DNA of 64,000 nucleotides from Flexithrix dorotheae DSM 6795. Its GTDB lineage: Bacteria; Bacteroidota; Bacteroidia; Cytophagales; Flammeovirgaceae. Below are positions 55,330-64,000 of this stretch, piece by piece (the stretch's first letter is position 1; the number at the start of each line of letters is the position of its first letter). Location of the stretch: NCBI RefSeq assembly GCF_000379765.1, contig NZ_KB903431.1, positions 387,788-451,787 on the forward strand, in the 5' to 3' direction. The position numbers and the translations under genes are program-made. The notes under the pieces are model-generated. The model ran no database searches. It was not told the DNA's origin and saw only the letters and a list, made by a program, of their open reading frames with translations.

Positions 55330-56322
55330 ATGAATAAAGAAAGAATACTTGATGTGCTGGTGATTGGAGGAGGGCCTATAGGAATGGCCTGTGGTATTGA
55401 GGCAAAAAAAGCTAATCTTGATTATAAAATTATTGAAAAAGGTTGTCTGGTAAATTCCCTATATAATTATCCGGCAAACATGACCTTCTTCTCTACATCA
55501 GAACTTCTGGAAATAGGAGGGGTCCCGTTCATTTCCCATTACAACAAACCTACAAGAAGTGAAGCCCTGGAATATTTTAGAAGGGTTTTGAATAAGTGGG
55601 AATTGGACATGAATTTTTATGAAAAGGTACTAAATGTTCAAAAAACTCAGCATGGAAATTTTAAGGTTGAAACAAGTAAGGGAAGCTATCTGACTCATTC
55701 GGTAGTGATTGCCACAGGTTTTTATGATATCCCAAATAAAATGAATGTGAAAGGGGAAGATTTACCAAAAGTTAAGCATTACTATGGTGAGCCACATCCT
55801 TATGCAGGTCAAAAAGTGGTAGTGGTGGGGGCTGCAAATTCAGCGGTGGATGCTGCCCTGGAAACCTACCGAAAAGGGGCAGATGTTTCCATTATCATTA
55901 GGGGAGAGGAGATAAGCCACCGGGTAAAATACTGGATTAAACCGGATATTGAAAACAGGATAAAAGAAGGCTCGATCAAAGCATATTTTAAATCTACACT
56001 GGAATGGATTTCAGAAGATGAAGTAGCAATCAATACACCTGAAGGTTTAAAAGTTATTGCCAATGATTTTGTGTTGGCACTTACCGGTTACATGCCGGAT
56101 TTTGACTTTTTGAAAAAAAGCGGAATTACTCTGAGTGATGACAACTTACTTACTCCAACCCATAGCAAAGAAACCTACGAAACAAATGTGGAAAACCTCT
56201 ACCTGGCCGGAGTGGTTTGTGGGGGAATGAAAACTAGTACCTGGTTCATTGAGAATTCTCGTGAACATGCCACTTTGGTCATTAATGATATCAGCAAAAA
56301 ACTGAATAAAACTCTCGCTTAA
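55330..56322 (+). CDS. YpdA-type bacillithiol disulfide reductase
   Basis: 330 residues from the ATG at 55330 (MNKERILDVLVIGGGPIGMACGIEAKK); the upstream TTG frame is leader. FAD-binding GGGPIG near 14, Thr/Ser-rich NMTFFSTSELLEIGG near 55, second nucleotide motif VVVVGAANSAVDAALE near 157 and LAGVVCGGMKTSTWFIENSREHA near 290 match TIGR04018/YpdA. It lacks the thioredoxin-reductase CxxC. It reduces bacillithiol disulfide with NADPH in Firmicutes; the Bacteroidota homologue is thought to do the same. Confidence 0.9.
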   Translation: MNKERILDVLVIGGGPIGMACGIEAKKANLDYKIIEKGCLVNSLYNYPANMTFFSTSELLEIGGVPFISHYNKPTRSEALEYFRRVLNKWELDMNFYEKVLNVQKTQHGNFKVETSKGSYLTHSVVIATGFYDIPNKMNVKGEDLPKVKHYYGEPHPYAGQKVVVVGAANSAVDAALETYRKGADVSIIIRGEEISHRVKYWIKPDIENRIKEGSIKAYFKSTLEWISEDEVAINTPEGLKVIANDFVLALTGYMPDFDFLKKSGITLSDDNLLTPTHSKETYETNVENLYLAGVVCGGMKTSTWFIENSREHATLVINDISKKLNKTLA

Positions 56323-56451
56323 AATAGCGGCTAAAACCTTCCAATAAACATAACTATCGGGATTAACATTAAGGAAAACCTCTTTAATTCATATTTTAGA
56401 GGGTGTTTCTTGTGATTGCCCAATATTAAAAACACATAATAACTTAAACTA

Positions 56452-57954
56452 ATGTTTAAAATCTATTTAATTTCTACTTTACTCACTTTTGTACTCTTTT
56501 TTAATCCAATATTTGCCCAGCAAGAGGCTCCTGAAAGGGAGTTAAGGGGAGTGTGGATTGCCACAGTCTTGAATATTGACTGGCCTGAAAACGGTGATTA
56601 TAATAGTAAAAAACAAAGATCAGCCTTTACAAAAATTCTTGATCAACATACTGACCAAGGCCTGAATGCGGTATTTGTACAAATAAGACCAAATGCCAAT
56701 GTTTTTTACAAAAGTAAACTTGAACCATGGTCGGAATGGCTATCCGGACAGCAGGGAAAAAAGCCAAAACCTGGTTATGATCCTTTAAAATTTATGCTTG
56801 AAGCATGCAGGGAAAGAGGATTGGAATTTCATGCCTGGATTAATCCTTATCGAGTGCTGACAAACAAAAACACTAAAAACATTGATAAGGATAATATTAT
56901 TCATAAAAAGCCTGAATGGATTGTAACCCATGGTAATTTGAAAATGTTGGATCCGGGTATTCCTGAGGTACAACAGTATATTGTTGATATAATTGAGGAA
57001 ATCCTGGATAGGTATGAGGTAGATGGGATTCATTTTGACGATTATTTTTATCCTTATCCCAAAAAGGATGAGCCTTTCCCCGATGATGAAACTTTTGCAA
57101 AATACAAGGAAAGCTTTACGGACAAAGGTGATTGGAGGAGAAATAATGTTAACAATCTGATCAAGAATGTTTATGCCTTAATAAATAAAAAAGACCCAAG
57201 GGTAAAGTTTGGAGTGAGTCCTTTTGGCGTTTGGAGGAATTCTGCTTCCGATAGCCTTGGTTCAAAAACCACAGCAGGTGCACCATCGTATGATTCCCTT
57301 TATGCCGATACGAAGGTATGGCTGGAAAAAGGATGGGTAGATTATATGGCTCCTCAAATCTATTGGGCTAAGGGCTTTAAACCAGCAGCTTACGATACGT
57401 TGGTGAATTGGTGGGCTAACATTGATACTGACAGGCATATTTACATAGGGCAAGGTGTTTATAAAATTAATAATAATTATGATTCGGCCTGGTTTAAACC
57501 CAATGAAATTCCTGATCAGATAAGGTATAACCGCGGTTTTTCTGACAAAATACAAGGGAATATATTTTACAATTCTTCCTCAATCAGAAAAAATCCAAAC
57601 CATGTGGTTGATTCTTTAAAACAAAATCTTTATTCCCATCGAGTTTTACCCCCTGAGATGCCCTGGAAACCCAAAGAACTGCCTAATTCACCTCAACAGG
57701 TTACCTTGAAAAAATCTGATGCGGGTAACCTGGTAAAATGGAAGAAAAGCTCGAAAACCGCGAAGGGAATCAAACCTTTTTATTATGCTGTTTATAAAAT
57801 AGAAACTACTGGAGAATGTGGAGTTTCTAAAAATCTAATTGCTATACTGCCTGAAAAAAGGCGCAAATATTTTGACCCAATGGGGGAGAATAGTCAGGGT
57901 ATTAGTTACCAGGTTGTTGGCCTTGATAAACTTTATAATGAGGCTGAAAACTAA
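56452..57954 (+). CDS. Secreted GHL10-type glycoside hydrolase (YngK-like)
   Basis: 500 residues with a signal peptide ending FAQ (about residue 23). The barrel domain (about 30-370) shows ELRGVWIATVLNIDWP, GLNAVFVQIRPNA, FHAWINPYRV, MLDPGIPEVQQYI, VDGIHFDDYFYPYP, KFGVSPFGVW and DYMAPQIYW. These match the DUF187/GHL10 family. A fibronectin-III-like tail occupies about 410-500. Characterised relatives act on peptidoglycan-type or other polysaccharides; the target here is unknown. Confidence 0.9.
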   Translation: MFKIYLISTLLTFVLFFNPIFAQQEAPERELRGVWIATVLNIDWPENGDYNSKKQRSAFTKILDQHTDQGLNAVFVQIRPNANVFYKSKLEPWSEWLSGQQGKKPKPGYDPLKFMLEACRERGLEFHAWINPYRVLTNKNTKNIDKDNIIHKKPEWIVTHGNLKMLDPGIPEVQQYIVDIIEEILDRYEVDGIHFDDYFYPYPKKDEPFPDDETFAKYKESFTDKGDWRRNNVNNLIKNVYALINKKDPRVKFGVSPFGVWRNSASDSLGSKTTAGAPSYDSLYADTKVWLEKGWVDYMAPQIYWAKGFKPAAYDTLVNWWANIDTDRHIYIGQGVYKINNNYDSAWFKPNEIPDQIRYNRGFSDKIQGNIFYNSSSIRKNPNHVVDSLKQNLYSHRVLPPEMPWKPKELPNSPQQVTLKKSDAGNLVKWKKSSKTAKGIKPFYYAVYKIETTGECGVSKNLIAILPEKRRKYFDPMGENSQGISYQVVGLDKLYNEAEN

Positions 57955-58140
57955 AATTATTAATATCAGGGCTTAATTAGTATTTTTTAGGCCCTGATTT
58001 ATTGCTGTAATGAAATAGAAACTTTTCGAAGAACTCTATATGTTAAAATTCAGTTCTTAGTAAAATTCGAAAAGATGCATTGGGTTTAAAAAGGTAGTTT
58101 CTCTTTTTTTGTCTAAATACTAATATTCCGAATAAAAATT

Positions 58141-59259
58141 ATGACCTTGAAAAATTCTACAATTTTATTTGTTGTATTTTTGATGTTTAAAAGCTATTCC
58201 GGGTATGGTCAACAACAGCCTCTGACACCAGATTATAAGGAATCACAAAACTGGATTGCTTTGCCTCAAATGGAAGACCCTGCCGATGTTGTCCCTTCAG
58301 AATCAGATTTTACAAATAATCAGGAAAATGCAAAAGTGGATGTTTTTTATATTCATCCAACGACTGCTTTAGGGCTTCTGAAGGTGAAAAATGCAGATTT
58401 AAATACCAAAAGGTTTAATAAAAGATCTGATTTTGTGATCATGAATCAGGCTTCTGTTTTTAATGGTTCCTGCAAAGTTTATGCACCCAGATACAGACAG
58501 GTTTCATTGGGAACATTCTTGAAAAAACAGAGCCATAAAAACAGAACAGAGGTTTTTAACCTGGCTTATAAGGATGTGAAAAATGCCTTTGAATATTATT
58601 TAAAAAATTACAATAATGGCCGACCAATTATTATTGCAGGTCACAGCCAGGGAAGTTACCATGGTTTGAGATTAATAGAGGAATATTTTGAAGGAAAACC
58701 CCTGTTCAAGAAGTTGGTAGCTGCCTATTTAATAGGAAATGCCTCAGCAATTCCGGAGGATAAATTCAAAAAATCTTTTAAGGATATTCAACCATGCAGT
58801 TCAGCTTTACAAACAGGTTGCATCATTTCATTCAATACTCATGGGGGAAAAATAAAAAAGAAACCTCCATTCTATTTTAGAAATGATTTGATGTTTTATG
58901 GAAAATATGGGGAAAAGTTTGAATCTAATGCACAAAAAAAGTTTGTGGGTACAAATCCTCTGACCTGGACTATGGATGAAGCATATGCCCATTATGACCT
59001 GAATCTTGGGGGAACTAAATTTGTCAGGAAATCAAAAAAATTTAAAAAGATTGATAAAAATGTAATTGATGGGCAGCTTGAAAATGGAATTCTTAGGGTG
59101 GGTAAAATTAAAAAAAGCGGATATAAGGCGTTTATACTAAAGGATTACCATGTATTTGAATATAATTTGTATTATTCGAATATCAGAAAAAATGTTGCCG
59201 AAAGGGTAGATGCCTATTTTAAGCAACATAATGGAGCGGGGATTGGAAATACAAGATAA
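58141..59259 (+). CDS. DUF3089 secreted alpha/beta-hydrolase
   Basis: 372 residues with a signal peptide (to about 24). The DUF3089 core begins VDVFYIHPTTALG (near 67). The nucleophile elbow is AGHSQGSYHG with Ser near 169. VYAPRYRQVSLGTFL and AYLIGNASAIPE are further family motifs. An alpha/beta-hydrolase of unknown substrate, probably periplasmic. Its start is about 185 bases after the GHL10 gene, so a shared transcript is unclear. Confidence 0.88.
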   Translation: MTLKNSTILFVVFLMFKSYSGYGQQQPLTPDYKESQNWIALPQMEDPADVVPSESDFTNNQENAKVDVFYIHPTTALGLLKVKNADLNTKRFNKRSDFVIMNQASVFNGSCKVYAPRYRQVSLGTFLKKQSHKNRTEVFNLAYKDVKNAFEYYLKNYNNGRPIIIAGHSQGSYHGLRLIEEYFEGKPLFKKLVAAYLIGNASAIPEDKFKKSFKDIQPCSSALQTGCIISFNTHGGKIKKKPPFYFRNDLMFYGKYGEKFESNAQKKFVGTNPLTWTMDEAYAHYDLNLGGTKFVRKSKKFKKIDKNVIDGQLENGILRVGKIKKSGYKAFILKDYHVFEYNLYYSNIRKNVAERVDAYFKQHNGAGIGNTR

Positions 59260-59284
59260 AAGACTTTATGCTATATACAAGGAT

Positions 59285-59662
59285 TCAATTGAATAGGACT
59301 TTCCCCAACCAGCCTCCTCCCAATAAGGCCAGTATACTGATGATAATGCTACTCAAAATATAAAAAATACCATATTGCCAGTTTCCCTCTCTCAGCATAA
59401 TGAGAATTTCATTGCTAAATGTAGAAAACGTACTAAATCCCCCACAAAAACCAACCAGGAATACAGGCCTGAGCCAGTCTCCAGCATGAATCTTAGAAAG
59501 TAGAATATAGGCTACAAGTCCTAATACAATGCAGCTTAGAAAGTTTGCTGTAAGTGTCCCCAATGGATAAATTTTAAAGACAGGATTCAACCATTTCGAA
59601 ACAAAAAACCTACATAAACTTCCCAATCCTCCACCACAAAATATGAGTAATATTTCCTTCAT
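59285..59662 (-). CDS. crcB: Fluoride ion channel CrcB/Fluc
   Basis: 125 residues with four membrane helices. Signature segments are GGGLGSLCRFFVS, YPLGTLTANFLSCIVLG (family GTL.vN) and GFCGGFSTFSTFSNE (near 76), including the Phe/Ser/Thr residues lining the fluoride pore. It exports fluoride as a dual-topology dimer. No fluoride riboswitch was recognised upstream. It converges on the DUF3089 gene with 25 bases between. Confidence 0.95.
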   Translation of the reverse strand: MKEILLIFCGGGLGSLCRFFVSKWLNPVFKIYPLGTLTANFLSCIVLGLVAYILLSKIHAGDWLRPVFLVGFCGGFSTFSTFSNEILIMLREGNWQYGIFYILSSIIISILALLGGGWLGKVLFN

Positions 59663-59786
59663 TTAATCCCCGCTTCAATAAGATAGTATTTAAATTATAA
59701 TTCTGGTGGAAATATAGATAATTGATTTTAAAACCTGAATTAATTTTAGGGTTGTTGAATTCAAATCCCCATTCAATTAAATTAAG

Positions 59787-59822
59787 TTTGTATTATCTCG
59801 GAGTGGAAAACTTTTATATTTG
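59787..59822 (+). promoter_or_regulatory. Candidate promoter of the 3-hydroxyacyl-CoA dehydrogenase gene
   Basis: TTTG at 59787-59790 and a perfect -7 TATATTTG at 59815-59822, 24 bases apart, slightly longer than usual. The leader to the ATG at 59919 is about 90 bases. Confidence 0.42.
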
Positions 59823-59918
59823 CAATGCATGAAACCTCCTTGGATGATGGATGTTTTTTGCTGAAAATTGAGATGTAAGGGGAGTTTTTGAAGAATAGAA
59901 ATCTTAACCAAACTGAAT

Positions 59919-60812
59919 ATGAATAACATAAGTGTAATTGGAGCGGGAACAATGGGAAATGGAATTGCCCATGTATTTGCTCAAAATGGATTTAAAGTAG
60001 CCTTGGTAGATATTTCGGAAGAAGCCCTGAAAAAGGGTTTGAGTACCATTTCAAAAAACCTGGACAGACTTATCAAGAAAGAGAAAATATCGGAAACAGA
60101 TAAAACAAAAACTTTAAGCAACATTGAAACTTTCTCTGCCATTTCCGAGGGTGTGAAAAATGCAGATTTGGTAGTAGAAGCGGCAACAGAAAATCAGGAA
60201 CTTAAATTGAAAATATTTTCAGAGCTGGATAAACAAAGCCCTGAAAATGCAATTTTAGCCTCAAATACTTCTTCAATTTCCATCACAAAAATTGCTTCTG
60301 CTACGAATCGGCCTGAAAAGGTGATTGGAATGCATTTTATGAATCCGGTACCTATCATGAAGCTGGTAGAAGTAATTAATGGATATTTAACAGATAAAGC
60401 AACTTCCAGCGCGGTGTTGGAAATCTCAAAAAAGCTGGGAAAAACGCCTGTATTAGCCAATGATTATCCAGGGTTTGTAGCCAATAGAATTTTAATGCCT
60501 ATGATTAATGAAGCTATATTGTCATTGCAATCCGGAGTCGCTGGGGTACAGGAAATTGATGAAATCATGAAATTGGGTATGGCTCATCCGATGGGGCCGC
60601 TTCAATTAGCCGATTTTATTGGTCTGGATGTTTGTCTATCTATTTTAAAAGTGTTGCAGGATGGTCTGGGAGATGATAAATATGCTCCAAGTCCTTTGTT
60701 GGTAAACATGGTAAATGCAGGCCAGCTTGGTGTGAAATCCGGTTGTGGGTTTTATTCCTGGGGGCATGGTACTAAAGATTTGATTGTTGCACCTCAATTT
60801 TCCGATAATTGA
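59919..60812 (+). CDS. 3-Hydroxybutyryl-CoA dehydrogenase
   Basis: 297 residues. The NAD-binding fold opens with VIGAGTMGNGIAHVFAQNGF. SNTSSISITKIA (near 118), catalytic His in GMHFMNPVPIMKLVE (near 139), NDYPGFVANRILMPMINEAI (near 185) and MAHPMGPLQLADFIGLD mark the family. It oxidises 3-hydroxyacyl-CoA, chiefly the C4 form, in fatty-acid or butyrate-type metabolism. The glycosyltransferase gene starts 31 bases later and may be co-transcribed. Confidence 0.95.
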   Translation: MNNISVIGAGTMGNGIAHVFAQNGFKVALVDISEEALKKGLSTISKNLDRLIKKEKISETDKTKTLSNIETFSAISEGVKNADLVVEAATENQELKLKIFSELDKQSPENAILASNTSSISITKIASATNRPEKVIGMHFMNPVPIMKLVEVINGYLTDKATSSAVLEISKKLGKTPVLANDYPGFVANRILMPMINEAILSLQSGVAGVQEIDEIMKLGMAHPMGPLQLADFIGLDVCLSILKVLQDGLGDDKYAPSPLLVNMVNAGQLGVKSGCGFYSWGHGTKDLIVAPQFSDN

Positions 60813-60843
60813 GGTGATTGTTTAAACATAGCATGAATAAAGG

Positions 60844-61974
60844 GTGATTTTTGAACTTGGAATTTCTCTGGCCACAATCCTGTATTGTGGCTTTACTTTT
60901 TTTTTATTTTACCACTGGAAAAAAATTGACGTTTTTGAAGGAGAACAAAATCCCGATGAAGATAACCAGAAAATTACAGTTATCGTGCCTGTTCGAAATG
61001 AAGCGGAAAATTTGCCTTTATTACTTCAAGATTTTGAAAATCAGTATTTTAGGTTTTTTGAGGTAATCATAATAGACGACCATTCTGAGGATAATACTAT
61101 TTCTGAAATTGAACAGTTTAGGCAAAAATCAACTCTTGAAATTCGTGTTCTTTCACTTCCTTCTGAAAGGAAAATTCCATCACATAAAAAGGCGGCTATT
61201 ACACTTGGTATCTCAAATTCCTTAGGAGAAATTATAGTAACCACTGATGGAGACTGTCGTGTTGGACCCAATTGGCTTAGGCATATCCATAATTCTTTTG
61301 CTTCCCAAAAAGCAGTGTTTTTAAGCAGCGGGGTTACTTTTCTGCCAGAAAAATCATTATTTGAAAAGTTCCAGACTATTGAATTTATGAGTCTTGTGGG
61401 TTCTGGTGCTGCATGTATGCAGGCTGGAATTCCCAATATGTGTAATGGAGCCAATCTGGCATACAGAAAAGAAGTATTTAAAGAAGTGAAAGGCTTTGCC
61501 GGTGTGGAACATATTCCTTCCGGAGATGATGAGTTTTTAATGCATAAAATCAGTGAAAAATTTCCAAAAGGTGTCAGGTTTTTGAAGGATGATCAAACGA
61601 CAGTGACTACCGCAGCTAAGCCGGATTTTTGGTCATTTTTCCAGCAAAGGAAAAGGTGGGGGGGGAAGTGGAGTTATTATCAGGCCAGGTCACCAAAACT
61701 GGTGGCTTTGGGAATTTTTTCTTATCATTTTTTATTTGTAGTGGCTTTAATTTCAGGTTTTTGGGGAATACCAGACCTGAAAATTCTAATTGCCATAATC
61801 TTGCTTAAATTATTTTTTGAATATGCTTTTTTGAATAATGTACTGGGATTTTACAAAAAAAGGTATTTATCAAGGTTGATTCCTATCCTGACCATTATCC
61901 ACCCGTTCTATATTGTAATCATGGCAATTGCCGGGACATTTGGTACTTATCATTGGAAGGGAAGGACGTTTTGA
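60844..61974 (+). CDS. Membrane-bound family 2 glycosyltransferase
   Basis: 376 residues from a GTG start. An N-terminal membrane helix (1-25) is followed by the GT-A domain (about 40-250) with VIVPVRNEAENLPLLL, IIDDHSEDNT and the DxD-like TTDGDC (near 137), and QRKRWGGKW (Q..RW type, near 266). Two or three C-terminal helices follow. This is the layout of processive or polyprenyl-directed GT2 enzymes. The acceptor is unknown. Start choice is uncertain because no ATG is available near the helix. Confidence 0.88.
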   Translation: MIFELGISLATILYCGFTFFLFYHWKKIDVFEGEQNPDEDNQKITVIVPVRNEAENLPLLLQDFENQYFRFFEVIIIDDHSEDNTISEIEQFRQKSTLEIRVLSLPSERKIPSHKKAAITLGISNSLGEIIVTTDGDCRVGPNWLRHIHNSFASQKAVFLSSGVTFLPEKSLFEKFQTIEFMSLVGSGAACMQAGIPNMCNGANLAYRKEVFKEVKGFAGVEHIPSGDDEFLMHKISEKFPKGVRFLKDDQTTVTTAAKPDFWSFFQQRKRWGGKWSYYQARSPKLVALGIFSYHFLFVVALISGFWGIPDLKILIAIILLKLFFEYAFLNNVLGFYKKRYLSRLIPILTIIHPFYIVIMAIAGTFGTYHWKGRTF

Positions 61975-62199
61975 AAGGAGTCTTGTTTTTAGAAGGGTAC
62001 TTTGATATATGGTTGTTTTTTGCACCTAATCAGCCAGATAATTAATAAAAATACTCTTGTAAATAGAAAGATAAAACTTGTTCAAATTAGTAATTTAGAA
62101 ATTTGATTAAATAAAGATTGGAAATATAATTAGCGGAAAATAATTGTATTTTAATTCGTTTAAGTGATTGAAGTTTAAACTATTATAAAGAAGATAAAG

Positions 62200-62454
62200 A
62201 TGACTGACATTGAATATGAAGTTTTGGATGAATTGTATTTTGTCATTTCTTATTCAGATTTAAAAGAACAAACAGGAATAGGTGATGCTGAATTAAAAAA
62301 ATGTTTAAAGCAGTTATTTGATAAAAAATGGATTGTTTGCTTTAAATCGGTTTCGGAAGAATTGCCAGTTGAAGAGGTTAATTTAAATGACTATAGTGAA
62401 AAGTATTTTTATCTGGCCTCAAAAAAAGGACTTTTTGCCCATAATAAATCTTGA
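62200..62454 (+). CDS. Small winged-helix-like protein
   Basis: 84 residues. The N-terminal half reads like a short wHTH (YEVLDELYFVISYSDLKEQTGIGDAELKKCLKQLFDKKWIVCF), ending in a strand-turn-strand. No cysteine motif or membrane helix. Homologues in Bacteroidota are conserved small proteins of unknown function, often next to the OppC-type permease gene. It lies 80 bases upstream of that gene and may share its transcript. Confidence 0.75.
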   Translation: MTDIEYEVLDELYFVISYSDLKEQTGIGDAELKKCLKQLFDKKWIVCFKSVSEELPVEEVNLNDYSEKYFYLASKKGLFAHNKS

Positions 62455-62534
62455 TTTTTCGGTTTTAAAATAAGAATAAAAGGCTATCACAACTAACCCT
62501 TACAAATTACAGCTTTTACAAGTATTGGTATTGA

Positions 62535-63776
62535 ATGTCTCAACAACCTAATTATAAAACCCCTTTTTATTACGCAAGAAAGCGACTATTTAAGAATAAA
62601 CCAGCGGTTTTTGGGTTTATTCTGATTGTAATTGCTCATTTAGTTGCAGCTTTAGGTTATTTGATCATGCCAGATAATACTCCATTTGCCAATGATGGGG
62701 CTGTTCAAATTCAAAAAAAGACTCCGGGCTTTTCGGTTGGAATTTTAAAAATTCGGAAGAATATGGCTGTTGAAAAAGCCGGTATAATTGACCGAATTTT
62801 AAATGGACAGGAAAGTGAGTATACCATTGTTCCGATTATTGGAACTCCCAAAATTTTAATGGATAGTATTTATTTCCGTCCTTATGGAAGGGAAAAAAAG
62901 GAAGTTGATCATTTATTACTTAATTGTGTGAAACCTCTTTTTGTAGGTCCTTCCAACAAATTGGGAAAGGATTATAATTACAATTATAAAAAAGAAGGGG
63001 ACAAGATTATTTACCTGGATTCTGAAGAAAGAGTTTGTGAAATTACCCAGGAGGAATTGGAAAAGGAATTTTGGGAGAATAATGTAGAAAAAAGAACATA
63101 TTTACTCGGAACCGACAAATCTGGTAGGGATATGCTGAGCAGGCTATTATACGGTACCAGAATTTCATTATCAATTGGTTTTATTTCGCTCCTGATCTCA
63201 CTAATGGTGGGAGTTACATTTGGGGCAATTGCCGGTTTTTTTGGAGGAAAAGTTGATCATTTCATCATGTGGGTCATGACGGTCATTTGGTCCATACCGA
63301 CTATCATGCTGGTTATTGCCATTAGCCTTGCCCTGCAAAATAAAGGAGTCTGGGTTGCATTTGTGGCTGTAGGTTTAACCATGTGGGTAGAATTCGCACG
63401 AGTGGTGAGAGGGCAAATTATGGGAATAAAACAAAAACTCTATATTGAAGCTGCCAGAGCATTGGGCTATTCTAACAAAAGAATTATTTTTTATCATATT
63501 CTACCAAATATTATTGGACCTATAGTAGTTATCAGTACTTCCAATTTTGCAATGGCTATTTTAATTGAAGCCGGTTTAAGTTTTCTGGGATTGGGAGTTC
63601 AGCCTCCTACGCCTTCCTGGGGAATGATGATTAACGAAGGGTTTAGAGCCATTGGAACAAGTAACAGTTGGCATTTGGTATTGTTACCTAGTTTGTGTAT
63701 CAGCTTTATGGTGCTGGCATTTAACCTTTTGGGCAATGGATTAAGAGATGCATTTGATCCCCAGGGCTTAAAGTAA
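62535..63776 (+). CDS. OppC/DppC-type ABC transporter permease with periplasmic insertion
   Basis: 413 residues. The first helix (about 22-45) is followed by a roughly 140-residue insertion (about 48-190) before the TM domain core. The core has GTDKSGRDMLSRLLYGTRISL (near 193), five further helices and the EAA loop EAARALGYSNKRIIFYHILPN (near 307). It imports peptides or other solutes with OppB and two ATPases, none of which are within this window. The long insert is common in Bacteroidota homologues and probably lies in the periplasm. Confidence 0.92.
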   Translation: MSQQPNYKTPFYYARKRLFKNKPAVFGFILIVIAHLVAALGYLIMPDNTPFANDGAVQIQKKTPGFSVGILKIRKNMAVEKAGIIDRILNGQESEYTIVPIIGTPKILMDSIYFRPYGREKKEVDHLLLNCVKPLFVGPSNKLGKDYNYNYKKEGDKIIYLDSEERVCEITQEELEKEFWENNVEKRTYLLGTDKSGRDMLSRLLYGTRISLSIGFISLLISLMVGVTFGAIAGFFGGKVDHFIMWVMTVIWSIPTIMLVIAISLALQNKGVWVAFVAVGLTMWVEFARVVRGQIMGIKQKLYIEAARALGYSNKRIIFYHILPNIIGPIVVISTSNFAMAILIEAGLSFLGLGVQPPTPSWGMMINEGFRAIGTSNSWHLVLLPSLCISFMVLAFNLLGNGLRDAFDPQGLK

Positions 63777-63951
63777 ACTTAGTTTCATATTAAGTAATTA
63801 AGTTTCATTTTCCTTTCTTTCCCTATTTTTCTACAAATTATAAAGATATTATTCATTTTAGGTGTTCAATTCCATTCAAATTTCTAAATTGGAGAACTTT
63901 TTCAAAAAATAATTTTTAGTGCATCAAATTTTTGAAAAAGAAGAATTAATC

Positions 63952-64000
63952 ATGGAAATAATGTTTGATTTCGGGGGCTTTTTCTCGATTTTAGCTCATT
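63952..64000 (+). CDS. Start of an unidentified gene (cut by window end)
   Basis: ATG at 63952 begins MEIMFDFGGFFSILAH and runs off the end. The hydrophobic opening would fit a membrane-anchored regulator or transporter, but 16 residues are too few to identify anything. Confidence 0.4.
   Translation, partial: MEIMFDFGGFFSILAH

Noticed and set aside
59663-59918. Fluoride riboswitch upstream of crcB
   Set aside because: I looked for the conserved pseudoknot motif on the minus strand and did not find it.

Overview
The window looks like a chromosomal segment of a Bacteroidota bacterium, most likely of the order Cytophagales. Evidence: AT-rich DNA; TonB-dependent receptors with N-terminal carboxypeptidase-like domains; an ECF sigma/FecR/receptor set with an STN domain; many lipoproteins; TAnnTTTG-type -7 promoter elements; few Shine-Dalgarno sites; and Bacteroidota families such as DUF6503, DUF3089 and the YpdA-type reductase. 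I saw no rRNA, tRNA, CRISPR array, prophage or complete insertion sequence. Functions are inferred from sequence motifs read by eye.

Layout. 1-5000: a partial two-domain thioredoxin-fold protein, an SLC13 anion symporter, a secreted caspase-like peptidase and a lipoprotein. 5000-13413: a probable phosphorus-scavenging block. It holds a PhoB/OmpR-type regulator, a PhoD-like phosphatase lipoprotein, a beta-propeller phytase, a large TonB-dependent receptor, a FecR anti-sigma and an ECF sigma factor. A 162-bp MITE-like palindrome abuts the regulator. 13963-17387: a probable metal-acquisition trio of lipoprotein, ZnuD-like receptor and a small Cys/His-rich protein. 17661-25091: an FtsX-type permease, a CoA-disulfide reductase/rhodanese fusion and two polyprenyl-phosphate sugar-1-phosphate transferases. 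25096-31559: an SDR, a HAD phosphatase, gap and fba with two related DUF6503-type lipoproteins, and a YwqK/MORN protein.

32966-36815 is the most interesting cluster: J-domain protein, PspA/IM30, J-domain/TM/TPR protein and a double DUF350 membrane protein. Together they look like a membrane-stress module in which Hsp70 may be recruited to PspA. 36861-46719 holds CobT, a GNAT enzyme, Ogt, a patatin/POTRA/barrel protein, a small basic ORF or sRNA, MenC, a secreted protein, a YyaL-type protein and an anti-sigma-like membrane protein.

47191-64000 holds a SLATT/DUF4231-like protein, a nucleoside phosphorylase, a GreA-like small protein, an ABC-2 permease, a DinB-like protein, an acyl-CoA dehydrogenase whose promoter is bracketed by two identical palindromes, a double UspA protein, a YpdA-type reductase, a GHL10 glycosidase, a DUF3089 hydrolase, CrcB, 3-hydroxyacyl-CoA dehydrogenase, a family 2 glycosyltransferase, a small wHTH-like protein, an OppC-type permease and the first codons of another gene.

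Many gene ends carry clear intrinsic terminators. Two are especially informative: one lies just before the phytase start, and one faces a stretch with no annotated upstream gene.
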